From Arenibacter aquaticus (GTDB lineage: Bacteria; Bacteroidota; Bacteroidia; Flavobacteriales; Flavobacteriaceae), in contig NZ_RQPJ01000002.1 of NCBI RefSeq assembly GCF_003957295.1, forward strand, positions 248,001 through 312,000: a stretch of 64,000 bases of DNA. Direction: 5' to 3'. Below the pieces are notes generated by a model, which worked only from the letters and a program-made list of their open reading frames with translations, did no database searches and was not told the origin of the DNA. Of the stretch, positions 45,879 through 56,905 are shown piece by piece. Made by a program: the position numbers and the translations under genes. The stretch's first letter is position 1, and the number at the start of each line of letters is the position of its first letter.

Positions 45879-46805
45879 ATGAACGTAGAGGACTTTACAT
45901 ATCTCTTGCAGAACCCGGACAAGGTGGTATCTCCTGTACAGACCAACCAATTGGAGGATGTACTGGCAGAATACCCATATTTCCAGGCCGCAAGGGCCAT
46001 GCACCTAAAAGGGCTAAAAAACCTCAATAGCTTTAAATACAACAATGCCCTAAAAGTAGCGGCCGCCTATACTACGGACAGGGACATCCTTTTTGATTTT
46101 ATTACCTCCAAGGACTTTTTACAAAATACCATAGCCGACTCCATTTTAGGCAAAACAGTCTCCTTGCACGACACCCCCATTATTTCGGAAGAGGTGGTCT
46201 CTGAATTTAAAAAGGAAAGCGCACTTATAGAAGATTCTACAGATGAACCCTTGCCCAGGACAGCAAAAGATGCCGACGATATCTTGGACCCCTCACTGTT
46301 TTCATCCAAAGATCCGGAAATAGACAAATCGATTACCGAGGATAAAAAAAAAGCAGAAGAAGAACTTGAAATAGGGAAGCCGCTTACCTTTACTAAAAAG
46401 GAAAAATATTCCTTCGCCGAATGGCTACAGCTGACTTCACAAAAACCACCTGAGCCACAACCCAAGATAAAACCTGACAAAACCACTAAGAATAAAAAGA
46501 ACACTCCTACAACCGGGGAAGACAAGGAAAAGAAGAAAAAATTTGAGCTCATTGACAAGTTCATAGAATCCAATCCAAAGATCGTACCCAAGGAGAGCAC
46601 AACCAAAGTAGCCATAAAGGAGTCTTTAACCTTTGACAAAAAAGAATTAATGACGGTTACCTTGGCCAAAGTTTATTTAGAGCAAAAGAAATACAAAAAG
46701 GCCATTCAGGCTTACAAAATTTTAAGTTTGAAATATCCAGAAAAAAGTAGTTTCTTTGCAGACCGAATTAAAGCGGTAGAAAAGATTCAACAGGAAAATA
46801 AATAA
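45879..46805 (+). CDS. Tetratricopeptide-repeat protein of unknown function
   Basis: The 308-residue protein has a conserved N-terminal helical region (LEDVLAEYPYFQAARAMHLKGL), a long acidic and Lys-rich middle part likely to be disordered, and one TPR-like pair at the C-terminus (LAKVYLEQKKYKKAIQAYKILSLKYP). No signal peptide or membrane helix. It starts 3 bp after lptE and ends 3 bp before secG. The function is unknown; its setting among envelope genes is the only lead. Confidence 0.82.
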   Translation: MNVEDFTYLLQNPDKVVSPVQTNQLEDVLAEYPYFQAARAMHLKGLKNLNSFKYNNALKVAAAYTTDRDILFDFITSKDFLQNTIADSILGKTVSLHDTPIISEEVVSEFKKESALIEDSTDEPLPRTAKDADDILDPSLFSSKDPEIDKSITEDKKKAEEELEIGKPLTFTKKEKYSFAEWLQLTSQKPPEPQPKIKPDKTTKNKKNTPTTGEDKEKKKKFELIDKFIESNPKIVPKESTTKVAIKESLTFDKKELMTVTLAKVYLEQKKYKKAIQAYKILSLKYPEKSSFFADRIKAVEKIQQENK

Positions 46806-46808
46806 ATA

Positions 46809-47177
46809 ATGAATACAACATTTACAATATTCTTGGTACTGATCATCTTAGTTTGCATCTTATTAATGCTAGTGATCATGGTTCAAAACCCAAAAGGTGG
46901 CGGATTATCCTCTTCCTTTGGAGGAGGCGGCAACCAAGTGGTGGGAGGCGTTAAAAAAACGGGGGACTTTTTAGACAAAAGTACCTGGACCTTGGCAACC
47001 TTATTGGTTGTTTTAATCCTACTTTCCAACGTGGCATTAAAAGGAAGCTTTAGTGATGCCGATTCAAAATTGCTCAACGGGGAGCCAATAGAGACAACGA
47101 CACCTGATGCCTTGCCAGAAACACCAATTACCACTCCTGCCACCAACGAAGGCAGCAACACGGACAGTGTTCAATAG
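46809..47177 (+). CDS. secG: Preprotein translocase subunit SecG
   Basis: The 122-residue protein has two membrane helices (TIFLVLIILVCILLMLVIMV and LATLLVVLILLSNVAL) joined by the conserved SecG loop (QNPKGGGLSSSFGGGG). It helps SecYE drive protein export. The C-terminal Thr-rich tail (TPDALPETPITTPATNE) is longer than in enterobacteria, as usual in this phylum. Last gene of the miaB string; terminator at 47204-47238. Confidence 0.95.
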   Translation: MNTTFTIFLVLIILVCILLMLVIMVQNPKGGGLSSSFGGGGNQVVGGVKKTGDFLDKSTWTLATLLVVLILLSNVALKGSFSDADSKLLNGEPIETTTPDALPETPITTPATNEGSNTDSVQ

Positions 47178-47203
47178 CACAAGAAAAACATATTTTACAT
47201 AGC

Positions 47204-47238
47204 AAAAATGCCAGCTTAAGTGACAAGCTGGCATTTTT
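47204..47238 (+). terminator. Terminator after secG
   Basis: A perfect 14-bp stem (47204-47217 with 47225-47238), loop of 7 nt, with T-rich right arm and TTTT beyond. It separates secG from groES. Confidence 0.9.
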
Positions 47239-47320
47239 GTTTTACAATGTGTCAGTTTTACGGTAATGGCATAATTTCTGCCTAGGATAATGAAACTTAA
47301 AAACATAAAATCTAAATAAT

Positions 47321-47599
47321 ATGGCTAAAGTTAGCATTAAACCATTAGCGGATAGAGTTCTTATAGAACCTATGGCTGCCGAAACAAAGACTGCTTCAGG
47401 TCTTTACATTCCAGATACCGCAAAAGAAAAACCACAAAAAGGTAAGGTAGTTGCCGTTGGTCCCGGAACCAAGGACGAACAGGTTACTGTTAAAGTAGGT
47501 GACACGGTTCTTTATGGCAAATATGCCGGAACCGAGTTAAAACTTGAAGGCACTGAATACCTTATGATGCGCGAAAGCGACATCCTAGCAATTATATAA
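47321..47599 (+). CDS. groES: Co-chaperonin GroES
   Basis: The 92-residue subunit forms the heptameric lid of GroEL. It has the expected start ([11 protein letters not shown]), the mobile loop ([12 protein letters not shown]), and the end motif [13 protein letters not shown]. The gene sits 109 bp upstream of groEL. I find no exact TAnnTTTG box in its upstream 140 bp and no CIRCE element. Confidence 0.98.
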   Translation: MAKVSIKPLADRVLIEPMAAETKTASGLYIPDTAKEKPQKGKVVAVGPGTKDEQVTVKVGDTVLYGKYAGTELKLEGTEYLMMRESDILAII

Positions 47600-47610
47600 C
47601 ATTGCACCCA

Positions 47611-47628
47611 TTCCCGACCCTTCGGGAA
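47611..47628 (+). promoter_or_regulatory. Hairpin in the groES-groEL spacer
   Basis: TTCCCGA (47611-47617) pairs with TCGGGAA (47622-47628), loop CCCT. It is GC-rich in an A-rich spacer and has no U-tract on the plus strand, so it may affect RNA processing rather than end transcription. Confidence 0.4.
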
Positions 47629-47705
47629 AAACCAAAAAAACAAACTAAAAAGTATAACTAATTTCATTCCCTAATTTTTTGAATAGGAATGATTAATGAA
47701 ATTAA

Positions 47706-49343
<1,638 letters not shown>

Positions 49344-49363
49344 ACATTTCTCTTTACAACACC

Positions 49364-49399
49364 AAAAAACCGCATTTGGACTTTCAAATGCGGTTTTTT
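49364..49399 (+). terminator. Terminator after groEL
   Basis: A perfect 15-bp stem (49364-49378 with 49385-49399), loop GACTTT, ends in a T-run. It lies 20 bp after the groEL stop. Confidence 0.92.
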
Positions 49400-49504
49400 C
49401 ATTTTTAATCTTCTCCAGAATAACCCTTAAGACCAATCATATGTATTCCGAGAAATTTATCGGCCTACAACATTGGACAAGGACACAACCTTTAAGCTTG
49501 CCTC

Positions 49505-49867
49505 TTAATGATGCTGCCCGTCATCCGAATTATCCTCCCTATACTTACAACAAGGATGAACAGACTCATATGCCTCTTCAGTAGCTTTAAGCTCTTTGGT
49601 GTCATGTCCTACCCCAACAATAGCTGTTTTTATCTTCATAGAATTGGTTTTTCGCTCATCTATTATCAAAGACAATTGATGTGTAGGAATATCCCAAAGG
49701 GCATATTTTACCCCTTTTACCCCTAGTGCAGCCTCCTCTATTCGCTCTTTACACATTACACATTTACCATTGACCCCAAAACTGATCTTTTTGTTTTTGT
49801 TTTTGTTTTGGGCATAGGAGCCTGCGGTTATAAAAACCAACACCAATGTTAACATTAAATTTCTCAT
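49505..49867 (-). CDS. Heavy-metal-associated (HMA) domain periplasmic protein
   Basis: The product from ATG 49867 has 120 residues (the longer frame starts at TTG). It has a signal peptide (LMLTLVLVFITAGSYA), a Lys/Asn linker, and an HMA-like domain with CVMC, the CxxC metal-binding pair, then EEAALGVKGVKYALWD. A His-rich end (DGQHH) could also bind metal. It follows the TonB receptor gene by 40 bp and is probably part of one metal-related operon with it. Confidence 0.85.
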   Translation of the reverse strand: MRNLMLTLVLVFITAGSYAQNKNKNKKISFGVNGKCVMCKERIEEAALGVKGVKYALWDIPTHQLSLIIDERKTNSMKIKTAIVGVGHDTKELKATEEAYESVHPCCKYREDNSDDGQHH

Positions 49868-49907
49868 ATCTGTACGCTTTAAATTGAACAATAATTATTT
49901 AATAAAA

Positions 49908-52136
49908 TTATAATTTATACCTGAACCCTGCATAGAACATCCTCCCCATTATAGGTGCATGAATAATAGTAGTATCAAAATTGGTTCCAAATGGATCCTC
50001 TGCTCCCAATACAGGATTATCCTGAGTGTAATCGTTAAGGTTTTCACCCCCTATATACACTTCAAACGAGTCTGAAAACACCCTGGTAATCTGGGCAATC
50101 ATAACGCTATGTGAGGGCGAATATTCCGCCAACCTATATTCCACAGGGTTACTTAGAGTACTGGGCAAACGCTGTTCCCCCAAAGAGTGTACCGTATAGT
50201 CCATTCGCCAAAGCGCTCCCCTGTCGTTGGGCTCGGAATTATAACCTAGGTTGGCAAAAAAACGATGTTGCGCCTGCAATGGTTTTTGCAAGTACCCGCT
50301 CTTGTAATCGGTGGCAACATCATAATATTTGTAGGCGGTCCTTAATTCCACATTCTTTAGAATTTTGTGACCTATTTCGAACTGAAAACTCTTGGCCAGA
50401 CTTTTACCCTCCAAATTATAGAATGATACCTCCTGTGGATTCTCCCAATCTACCACCACTTGATTGATAAAATTGGTGACATAATAATCCAAACTTATAC
50501 TGCCCGGTCTATTGAAAAGTCTAAAACCCTGTAAAAAACTGCCCCCAAAATTCCAAGCATCTTCCGGCTCCAAACCATATATACTACCCTGGTCCCCAAG
50601 CACCTTTATTTGTCTTGAAGATGCGAATAATTGCTGATTTTCGGCAAAGATATTAGCTGCCCTTCGGCCCCTACCAACAGACGCCCTTAAACTTGCCCTT
50701 TCCCAGGGCATATACCTAACATGCAGCCTAGGGGTTACAAAGGTGCCCAGATTATTATGGGTATCAACCCTTAGTCCGGCGGTTAAACTCCATTCTTTTA
50801 AATTGTCATAACTATACTCAAAAAAAGCACCCACAGATTTATCAATCCTGGCATAATCTGTAGCACCCACCATTTCGGCATACCCATCGTAACCAAAGGT
50901 GAGGCCTGTTTTAAATTTGCTCTTGGTATCGCCAATAATGGAATTGAACATTAAATTTGAATAAACGCTTTCATGGTCAATATTATATTGGTTTAAACCA
51001 AAATAGGAGTCCTGCTTATGAATATTATAAGCCGTCTGAAAACCAAAACTCTGAAAAGGCAATTCTGGAAACACGTAACCCAATTTCCAAGAGGAGTCAA
51101 ATCGCCTACTATTTATCTCACTTCCCCACGAATTGGTGGTAAACCTGTCGGTTTCTGGATCAAAATTTGTTTGCCCCATTTGTTTTTCATCACTCAAAAA
51201 ACGCAGGTTTATAAAACTCACCCATCCCGTATTGGGGTTTTGATATTGCCACCTATTCATTACATTAAGCTGATTGGCCAAAGGCGCATCCAAAAAGCCA
51301 TCCCCATTATCATCTTCTTTGATATTTCTTTGGTTTCCATGAAGGTAGAGTCCAGTACTCCACTTATCCGTCAGTTTGGTGTTCATATGGGTATTTAGTT
51401 CCAACCTGCCATTCTCATTGGCGTACCCATTAACAAATAAATCCTTGTCCGTTAAAGGTTTTACCAATTCCGTATTTATTTGGCCCGATATACTCTCATA
51501 ACCATTCACCACACTTCCTGCCCCTTTGGTTATTTGTATGCTCTCTACCCAGGTTCCGGGAGTAAACGTAAGACCGTATACTTGGGAAGCCCCTCTAACC
51601 ATAGGAATATTCTCCTGGGTTATTAGCAGATAAGGACTGGTAAGGCCAAGCATTTGAATTTGTTTGGTTCCACTAAGGGCATCCGAGAAATTTACATCAA
51701 TGGCCGGATTGGTCTCAAAGCTCTCGGACAAATTACAACATGCCGCCTTCAACAACTCTGCACTATTTACGGTCACCACATTCTGAGGGCTAAAATAGGA
51801 CTTCTGCAAGGCATCCCTTTTTTTCTGAACAACCACCTCATTTAAGGCATTGGAGGGCTGCAACCAATGCTCTACCACCTTCGGGCTTTCTACAAGCAGC
51901 GTATCAGTTTCGTAGCCCACATAACTAATTACGAGTTTGTTATATTCCGGTTTAAAGGGTATTGCAAATGAGCCGTCCTCAGCTGTTATGGTTCCAGTTT
52001 GGGAGTTTAACCAATATACATTGGCGCCGGGAAGTCCTGATTCTGTATCGGCTTCTTTAACGGTTCCGCTAATTTTTTCTTGGCAAAGACCTAAAACAGG
52101 TAGCCAGAATAACATAATTTTAATGATTTTTTTCAA
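49908..52136 (-). CDS. TonB-dependent outer membrane receptor, probably metal-related
   Basis: The 742-residue protein has a signal peptide, a carboxypeptidase-regulatory-like domain (about 18-100, SGTVKEADTESGLPGANVYW), a plug (about 115-230, including CCNLSESFETNPAIDV), and a beta-barrel ending in FYAGFRYKL. The start is TTG 52136; ATG 52115 would leave a signal peptide without basic residues. Its neighbours are an HYC_CC_PP gene and an HMA protein gene, a combination known around metal (often copper or zinc) uptake receptors. The transported ligand is inferred, not shown. Confidence 0.9.
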   Translation of the reverse strand: MKKIIKIMLFWLPVLGLCQEKISGTVKEADTESGLPGANVYWLNSQTGTITAEDGSFAIPFKPEYNKLVISYVGYETDTLLVESPKVVEHWLQPSNALNEVVVQKKRDALQKSYFSPQNVVTVNSAELLKAACCNLSESFETNPAIDVNFSDALSGTKQIQMLGLTSPYLLITQENIPMVRGASQVYGLTFTPGTWVESIQITKGAGSVVNGYESISGQINTELVKPLTDKDLFVNGYANENGRLELNTHMNTKLTDKWSTGLYLHGNQRNIKEDDNGDGFLDAPLANQLNVMNRWQYQNPNTGWVSFINLRFLSDEKQMGQTNFDPETDRFTTNSWGSEINSRRFDSSWKLGYVFPELPFQSFGFQTAYNIHKQDSYFGLNQYNIDHESVYSNLMFNSIIGDTKSKFKTGLTFGYDGYAEMVGATDYARIDKSVGAFFEYSYDNLKEWSLTAGLRVDTHNNLGTFVTPRLHVRYMPWERASLRASVGRGRRAANIFAENQQLFASSRQIKVLGDQGSIYGLEPEDAWNFGGSFLQGFRLFNRPGSISLDYYVTNFINQVVVDWENPQEVSFYNLEGKSLAKSFQFEIGHKILKNVELRTAYKYYDVATDYKSGYLQKPLQAQHRFFANLGYNSEPNDRGALWRMDYTVHSLGEQRLPSTLSNPVEYRLAEYSPSHSVMIAQITRVFSDSFEVYIGGENLNDYTQDNPVLGAEDPFGTNFDTTIIHAPIMGRMFYAGFRYKL

Positions 52137-52235
52137 TTGATTCTTTTTTTATAAAATATTCGCTTAAGACTAAAACACATAAGCAACGCCCCCAGCCAAA
52201 AAACTAGAAAACGCAAGCGCCTAAACAAAAAAAAA

Positions 52236-52652
52236 TCAAATAAGAAATACCTGGTCCAAGATATATATATCCCTGACCAAAATAGGAGGCGGATAACCGC
52301 TAGGCGGAACTAGCCGCTCTGCATTAACCTCAAATAAGTGTAGATAATAGGTAGCATCTGCAACCCAAAAGACCTGTTGGCCCAGATCAAAATCGTAATG
52401 GGGTATTCTGAGGTTGTCCGTACCTTCTATAGAAATAGTTTCATCTTTACAACAAGTATCGGAATTGTCCTCTTTTACAACAATGTCCCCAACCCAATCC
52501 ACTTCCATTCCACAGCTATCAGCCTCGTGAAAAAAGGCTATATCTACCAATGAACCAAAACAATAATGCTTCTCTATGGTCCAGGAAACCGTAGAGGCCA
52601 GCATTAAAAATGCCAAGGCAAGCGCACATATTTTATGAAGAATAGATTTCAT
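52236..52652 (-). CDS. HYC_CC_PP family small secreted protein
   Basis: From ATG 52652 the product has 138 residues. It has a signal peptide (ILHKICALALAFLMLASTVS) and the family Cys/His pattern: EKHYCFGSLVD near the start, DSCGME, then DTCCKDETI. Cys and His suggest metal binding. The C-terminus is Pro-rich (PPSGYPPPILV), also typical. It lies 99 bp upstream of the TonB receptor gene on the same strand, probably the first gene of that operon. Confidence 0.82.
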   Translation of the reverse strand: MKSILHKICALALAFLMLASTVSWTIEKHYCFGSLVDIAFFHEADSCGMEVDWVGDIVVKEDNSDTCCKDETISIEGTDNLRIPHYDFDLGQQVFWVADATYYLHLFEVNAERLVPPSGYPPPILVRDIYILDQVFLI

Positions 52653-52657
52653 GGACG

Positions 52658-52665
52658 CAAAAATA
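52658..52665 (-). promoter_or_regulatory. Candidate -7 box of the HYC_CC_PP gene
   Basis: TATTTTTG on the minus strand fits TAnnTTTG and ends 5 bp before ATG 52652. If used, the transcript would have almost no leader. Confidence 0.45.
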
Positions 52666-52790
52666 ATCAAAAGTTTATACTCACTATCCCCGCAAAGTAC
52701 ATTAACTTAATTTTAGGTTAAAAATTGTTTCATAAATGGGAATACATAAAAATTAATCCTTTTCAAACCCCTGGAAAATGGAATTAGCTT

Positions 52791-52798
52791 TATTTTTG
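52791..52798 (+). promoter_or_regulatory. Candidate -7 box of the GAF gene
   Basis: TATTTTTG fits TAnnTTTG and lies 14 bp before ATG 52813. Confidence 0.5.
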
Positions 52799-52812
52799 TC
52801 AAAAATTACAAT

Positions 52813-53265
52813 ATGCTTACTGTATTAAGACCAAAGATCTCCTCCATCACCAATGCTCCTGAAAAAAACCAAAGCGAAAAACTGCAGGCCATCTGTGATT
52901 TACTTAAGGCAGAGGTGGATTATTACGACTGGGTTGGATTTTATTTTAAAAATGGGGATAAGGAAGAGTTAAAATTAGGCCCTTATGCCGGAGCTCCTAC
53001 AGATCATACCATAATCCCTTTCGGAAAAGGGATTTGCGGACAGGTTGCCGTTTCCAATGAAAATTTTGTAGTGCCCGATGTCCAAGCCCAAGACAACTAC
53101 ATCGCATGCAGCATAAGTGTTAAGTCCGAAATTGTAGTCCCCCTTTTTAAGGACGGTAAAAACATTGGGCAAATAGACATTGACTCCAACACCCCTGACC
53201 CATTTTCCGAGGAGGATGAACGGTTTTTGGAATACGTGAACCAAGAAGTCTCCAAAATTCTTTAA
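52813..53265 (+). CDS. GAF domain protein, free methionine-(R)-sulfoxide reductase-like
   Basis: The 150-residue single GAF domain matches the fRMsr group, which reduces free methionine-R-sulfoxide. Motifs GKGICGQVA (Cys 75) and NYIACSISVKSEIVVPL (Cys 99) fit two of the conserved Cys; the third resolving Cys of the enterobacterial enzyme has no clear match. Two Cys may suffice, or thioredoxin may act directly. No signal peptide. It stands alone between a divergent HYC_CC_PP gene and purH. Confidence 0.82.
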   Translation: MLTVLRPKISSITNAPEKNQSEKLQAICDLLKAEVDYYDWVGFYFKNGDKEELKLGPYAGAPTDHTIIPFGKGICGQVAVSNENFVVPDVQAQDNYIACSISVKSEIVVPLFKDGKNIGQIDIDSNTPDPFSEEDERFLEYVNQEVSKIL

Positions 53266-53316
53266 AACTTTAGGCTGATTGTTGATAATAGTGGTGATTA
53301 TTAAGTACAAAAAAAT

Positions 53317-53324
53317 TACTTTTG
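53317..53324 (+). promoter_or_regulatory. -7 box of purH
   Basis: TACTTTTG followed by TGTC fits TAnnTTTG, 34 bp before ATG 53359. The same core is found before topA. Confidence 0.6.
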
Positions 53325-53358
53325 TGTCCTTATAATCCATAACAACAATCACAACAAA

Positions 53359-54891
53359 ATGAGTACCACTAAAAAAGCTTCATCAGCCTTAATATCTGTA
53401 TTTCACAAAGATGGCCTAGAGCCCTTGGTAAAAAAGTTTAATGAATTGGGAATTACCATCTATTCTACCGGTGGTACCGAAACATTCATAAAGGATTTAG
53501 GAATTGATGTAGTTCCCGTGGAGGACGTTACCAGTTACCCATCTATTTTAGGGGGGCGTGTAAAAACCTTACACCCCAAAGTTTTCGGGGGCATATTGAA
53601 CCGTCAGGAGAACGAAAAGGACCAAGAACAATTGAAGGAATACGACATTCCGCAGCTAGATATTGTTATTGTGGATCTATATCCTTTTGAAAAAACAGTA
53701 GCCAGTGGTGCTTCAGAACAAGACATAATAGAAAAAATAGACATAGGAGGTATTTCCCTAATACGTGCCGCTGCCAAGAATTACAAGGACACCCTTTGTG
53801 TTTCTTCCATGACCGACTACGACGAAGTATTGGAGCTTATTACCAAGGGGAATGGAAGCACTACCTTGGAAGACCGCAGACGTTTTGCTACCAAATCCTT
53901 CAATATTTCCTCCCATTACGATTCTGCCATTTTTAATTACTTTAATCAAAACCAGGAAGAGGCAGCGCTTAAGATCAGTGAAACCAGTGGACAAGTATTG
54001 CGTTACGGGGAAAACCCACATCAAAAAGGATTTTTCTATGGAGATTTTGATGCCATGTTCCAAAAACTGCATGGAAAGGAACTTTCCTATAACAACCTAT
54101 TGGATGTGGACGCTGCGGTAAACCTTATCCTAGAATTTAAAAACGATGAGCCTACCTTCGCCATACTTAAACATAATAATGCCTGTGGCCTAGCTACAAG
54201 ACCTAGCATTCACCAGGCTTACGTAGATGCCTTGGCCGGGGATCCGGTTTCTGCTTTTGGGGGCATATTGATCAGTAATGTGGAAATAGACAAACCTACT
54301 GCCGAAGAAATACACAAGTTATTCTGTGAGGTGGTCATTGCGCCAAGCTATACAGACGAAGCTTTGGAAATTTTAAAGGGCAAGAAAAACAGGATAATTC
54401 TGGTACAGAATGATATCGACTTGCCAAAAACCACTGTCCGATCTTGCTTAAATGGTGTTTTGGTACAGGACAAGGACGAGAAGACCGATGCTTTAGCAGA
54501 CCTCTCCAATGCTACCAACAATAAACCTACCGAAAGGGAATTGGAAGATTTGATCTTTGCCTCCAAATTATGCAAACACACCAAAAGTAATACTATAGTT
54601 TTGGCCAAAAACAAACAATTATGTGCTAGCGGAACAGGGCAAACATCCCGTGTTGACGCCCTAAACCAAGCTATCCACAAGGCCAAATCATTTGACTTTG
54701 ATTTAAACGGGGCCGTTTTGGCCAGTGATGCTTTCTTCCCATTTCCAGATTGTGTGGAAATAGCACATAAAAGTGGTATCACCAGTGTTATTCAACCGGG
54801 CGGTTCTATTAAGGATCAATTAAGTGTAGATTATTGTAACGAAAATGATATTGCCATGGTAATGACCGGCACACGTCATTTTAAACATTAA
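53359..54891 (+). CDS. purH: Bifunctional AICAR formyltransferase/IMP cyclohydrolase PurH
   Basis: The 510-residue enzyme catalyses the last two steps of IMP synthesis. The N-terminal MGS-like domain (IMP cyclohydrolase) has STGGTE and GGRVKTLHPKVFGGIL; the C-terminal formyltransferase domain has the KHNNACG motif and ends with the usual DIAMVMTGTRHFKH. Length is normal. mreB follows after 54 bp on the same strand, a common neighbour pair in this family of bacteria. Confidence 0.98.
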   Translation: MSTTKKASSALISVFHKDGLEPLVKKFNELGITIYSTGGTETFIKDLGIDVVPVEDVTSYPSILGGRVKTLHPKVFGGILNRQENEKDQEQLKEYDIPQLDIVIVDLYPFEKTVASGASEQDIIEKIDIGGISLIRAAAKNYKDTLCVSSMTDYDEVLELITKGNGSTTLEDRRRFATKSFNISSHYDSAIFNYFNQNQEEAALKISETSGQVLRYGENPHQKGFFYGDFDAMFQKLHGKELSYNNLLDVDAAVNLILEFKNDEPTFAILKHNNACGLATRPSIHQAYVDALAGDPVSAFGGILISNVEIDKPTAEEIHKLFCEVVIAPSYTDEALEILKGKKNRIILVQNDIDLPKTTVRSCLNGVLVQDKDEKTDALADLSNATNNKPTERELEDLIFASKLCKHTKSNTIVLAKNKQLCASGTGQTSRVDALNQAIHKAKSFDFDLNGAVLASDAFFPFPDCVEIAHKSGITSVIQPGGSIKDQLSVDYCNENDIAMVMTGTRHFKH

Positions 54892-54945
54892 TTTTATTAC
54901 TTTTAACAATCAAACTGACAATTTAACCGAAACCAGATAACACAA

Positions 54946-55974
54946 ATGGGATTTTTTGATTTCTTAACCGAGGAGATTGCAATAGATTTAGGTACTGCCA
55001 ATACCCTCATCATTCACAACGACAAAGTGGTGGTAGACAGTCCATCTATTGTGGCCAGGGACAGAATAAGTGGAAAAATCATTGCCGTAGGCAAGGAGGC
55101 CAACATGATGCAAGGAAAGACCCATGAAAACATAAAAACCATCCGACCTCTAAAGGATGGTGTTATTGCGGATTTTGATGCTTCAGAAAAGATGATCAAC
55201 ATGTTCATCAAGAACATCCCCGCCTTAAAGAAAAAGTGGTTTCCACCGGCTTTAAGAATGGTTATCTGTATACCCTCCGGAATTACGGAAGTTGAAATGA
55301 GGGCGGTAAAAGAATCGGCCGAACGTGTAAACGGAAAAGAAGTATATCTAATCCACGAGCCTATGGCTGCGGCCATAGGTATTGGATTGGATATTATGCA
55401 GCCAAAAGGTAATATGATTGTTGATATAGGAGGTGGTACTACCGAAATTGCCGTTATAGCCTTGGGTGGTATTGTCTGTGACAAATCGGTGAAGATTGCA
55501 GGTGACGTTTTCACCAATGACATCATCTATTACATGCGAACACAGCACAACCTTTATGTTGGGGAGAGCACAGCAGAGAATATTAAAATAACAATTGGTT
55601 CAGCTACCGAGGATTTACAAAGTCCACCAGACGAAATGTCCGTACAGGGACGGGACCTGCTAACGGGAAAACCTAAGCAGGTATCCATTTCCTATAGGGA
55701 AATAGCCAAGGCCTTGGACAAGTCCATCCTAAGGGTAGAGGATGCTGTAATGGAAACCCTATCACAAACACCCCCAGAACTGGCAGCAGACATCTACAAT
55801 ACAGGGATATACCTAGCTGGTGGAGGTTCTATGCTTAGAGGATTGGACAGGCGATTATCTCAAAAAACAGACTTGCCGGTTTACATAGCAGAGGATCCTT
55901 TAAGAGCAGTTGTTAGAGGAACCGGTATTGCCTTGAAAAATTTGGAGCGCTACAAGAGCATCTTAATAAAATAG
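54946..55974 (+). CDS. mreB: Rod shape-determining protein MreB
   Basis: The 342-residue actin-like protein polymerises under the membrane and guides cell-wall synthesis. Actin-fold motifs are IDLGTANTLI (phosphate 1), VDIGGGTTEIAV (phosphate 2), and GIYLAGGGSMLRG (adenosine). It is the first gene of mreB-mreC-mreD-mrdA-rodA; 109 bp lie before mreC. Confidence 0.98.
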   Translation: MGFFDFLTEEIAIDLGTANTLIIHNDKVVVDSPSIVARDRISGKIIAVGKEANMMQGKTHENIKTIRPLKDGVIADFDASEKMINMFIKNIPALKKKWFPPALRMVICIPSGITEVEMRAVKESAERVNGKEVYLIHEPMAAAIGIGLDIMQPKGNMIVDIGGGTTEIAVIALGGIVCDKSVKIAGDVFTNDIIYYMRTQHNLYVGESTAENIKITIGSATEDLQSPPDEMSVQGRDLLTGKPKQVSISYREIAKALDKSILRVEDAVMETLSQTPPELAADIYNTGIYLAGGGSMLRGLDRRLSQKTDLPVYIAEDPLRAVVRGTGIALKNLERYKSILIK

Positions 55975-56083
55975 TCTTTGGGAAGCACAATTACCTTGGT
56001 TGTGAAATAGCAACAAACATTAAACAGGCTTTTATTTCATAATGGGTATCCATTTATTGAGCCATTAAAAACAATACAAGTGA

Positions 56084-56905
56084 ATGCAGCAGATCATCAA
56101 CTTTATATTACGGTATAAAAATTTCTTGCTATATCTTGTCTTGCTGGCTATTTCATTGGCGCTTACCATACAATCCCATTCCTATCACCAATCTAAATTT
56201 TTTAACTCCTCCAACTGGTTAACGGGAAACGTCTATAAAACCACTAGCAATATTACCACCTATTTTGGCCTTGGGGAGGAAAACAAAAAATTGGTGGAAG
56301 AAAATAAAAGATTGCGAACAATTTTATTCAACCAAAAGACAAAGGACACTATTACGATTGACACCACTAATATCCACTACAAGGTCATTGCCTCCCAAGT
56401 GATCAAGAACAGTTATGGCCTACCCCGCAACTACATCACCATTAACAAAGGCAGTAAACACGGCGTTGAACCCGATATGGGTGTTATCACAGACCATGGC
56501 ATTCTAGGAATAATAGAAAACACTTCCAAAAATTTTGCAACGGTCCAAAGCATACTCAATACACGGTCTAGAATAAACGCCAAGATCAAGAACACCAACC
56601 ACTATGGTTCACTGGTCTGGAATCAAAAAGATTTCAACACTGTACAGCTAACGGACATAGAGCGTTTGGTTCCCGTTAAAATTGGCGATACCGTAGTCAC
56701 TGGGGCAAGCTCCAGTATTTTTCCCGAAAATATCCCCATAGGGACCATTAAAAGTTTTGATCTGATAAATACCCAAAATGCCTATAGCATAGACATTAAA
56801 CTGTTTAACGACATGTCATCTATAAAGAGTATTTATGTTATTGACAACATCCAAAGGGAAGAAATAAAACAATTAGAAGCCAAAACCTATAATGATCCGC
56901 AATAG
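56084..56905 (+). CDS. mreC: Rod shape-determining protein MreC
   Basis: The 273-residue protein has one N-terminal membrane helix (FLLYLVLLAISLALTIQS), a coiled-coil stretch (about 70-100), and a periplasmic beta-barrel domain with the usual NYITINKGSKHGVEPDMGV and GSLVWNQKD. It joins MreB and MreD to the PBP2-RodA synthase. Its end overlaps mreD by 14 bp. Confidence 0.95.
   Translation: MQQIINFILRYKNFLLYLVLLAISLALTIQSHSYHQSKFFNSSNWLTGNVYKTTSNITTYFGLGEENKKLVEENKRLRTILFNQKTKDTITIDTTNIHYKVIASQVIKNSYGLPRNYITINKGSKHGVEPDMGVITDHGILGIIENTSKNFATVQSILNTRSRINAKIKNTNHYGSLVWNQKDFNTVQLTDIERLVPVKIGDTVVTGASSSIFPENIPIGTIKSFDLINTQNAYSIDIKLFNDMSSIKSIYVIDNIQREEIKQLEAKTYNDPQ

Noticed and set aside
46067-46669. 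200-residue open frame on the minus strand
   Set aside because: It lies wholly opposite the TPR gene at 45879-46805, whose operon position and protein pattern are sound. The antisense product is Ser-rich and low in complexity.
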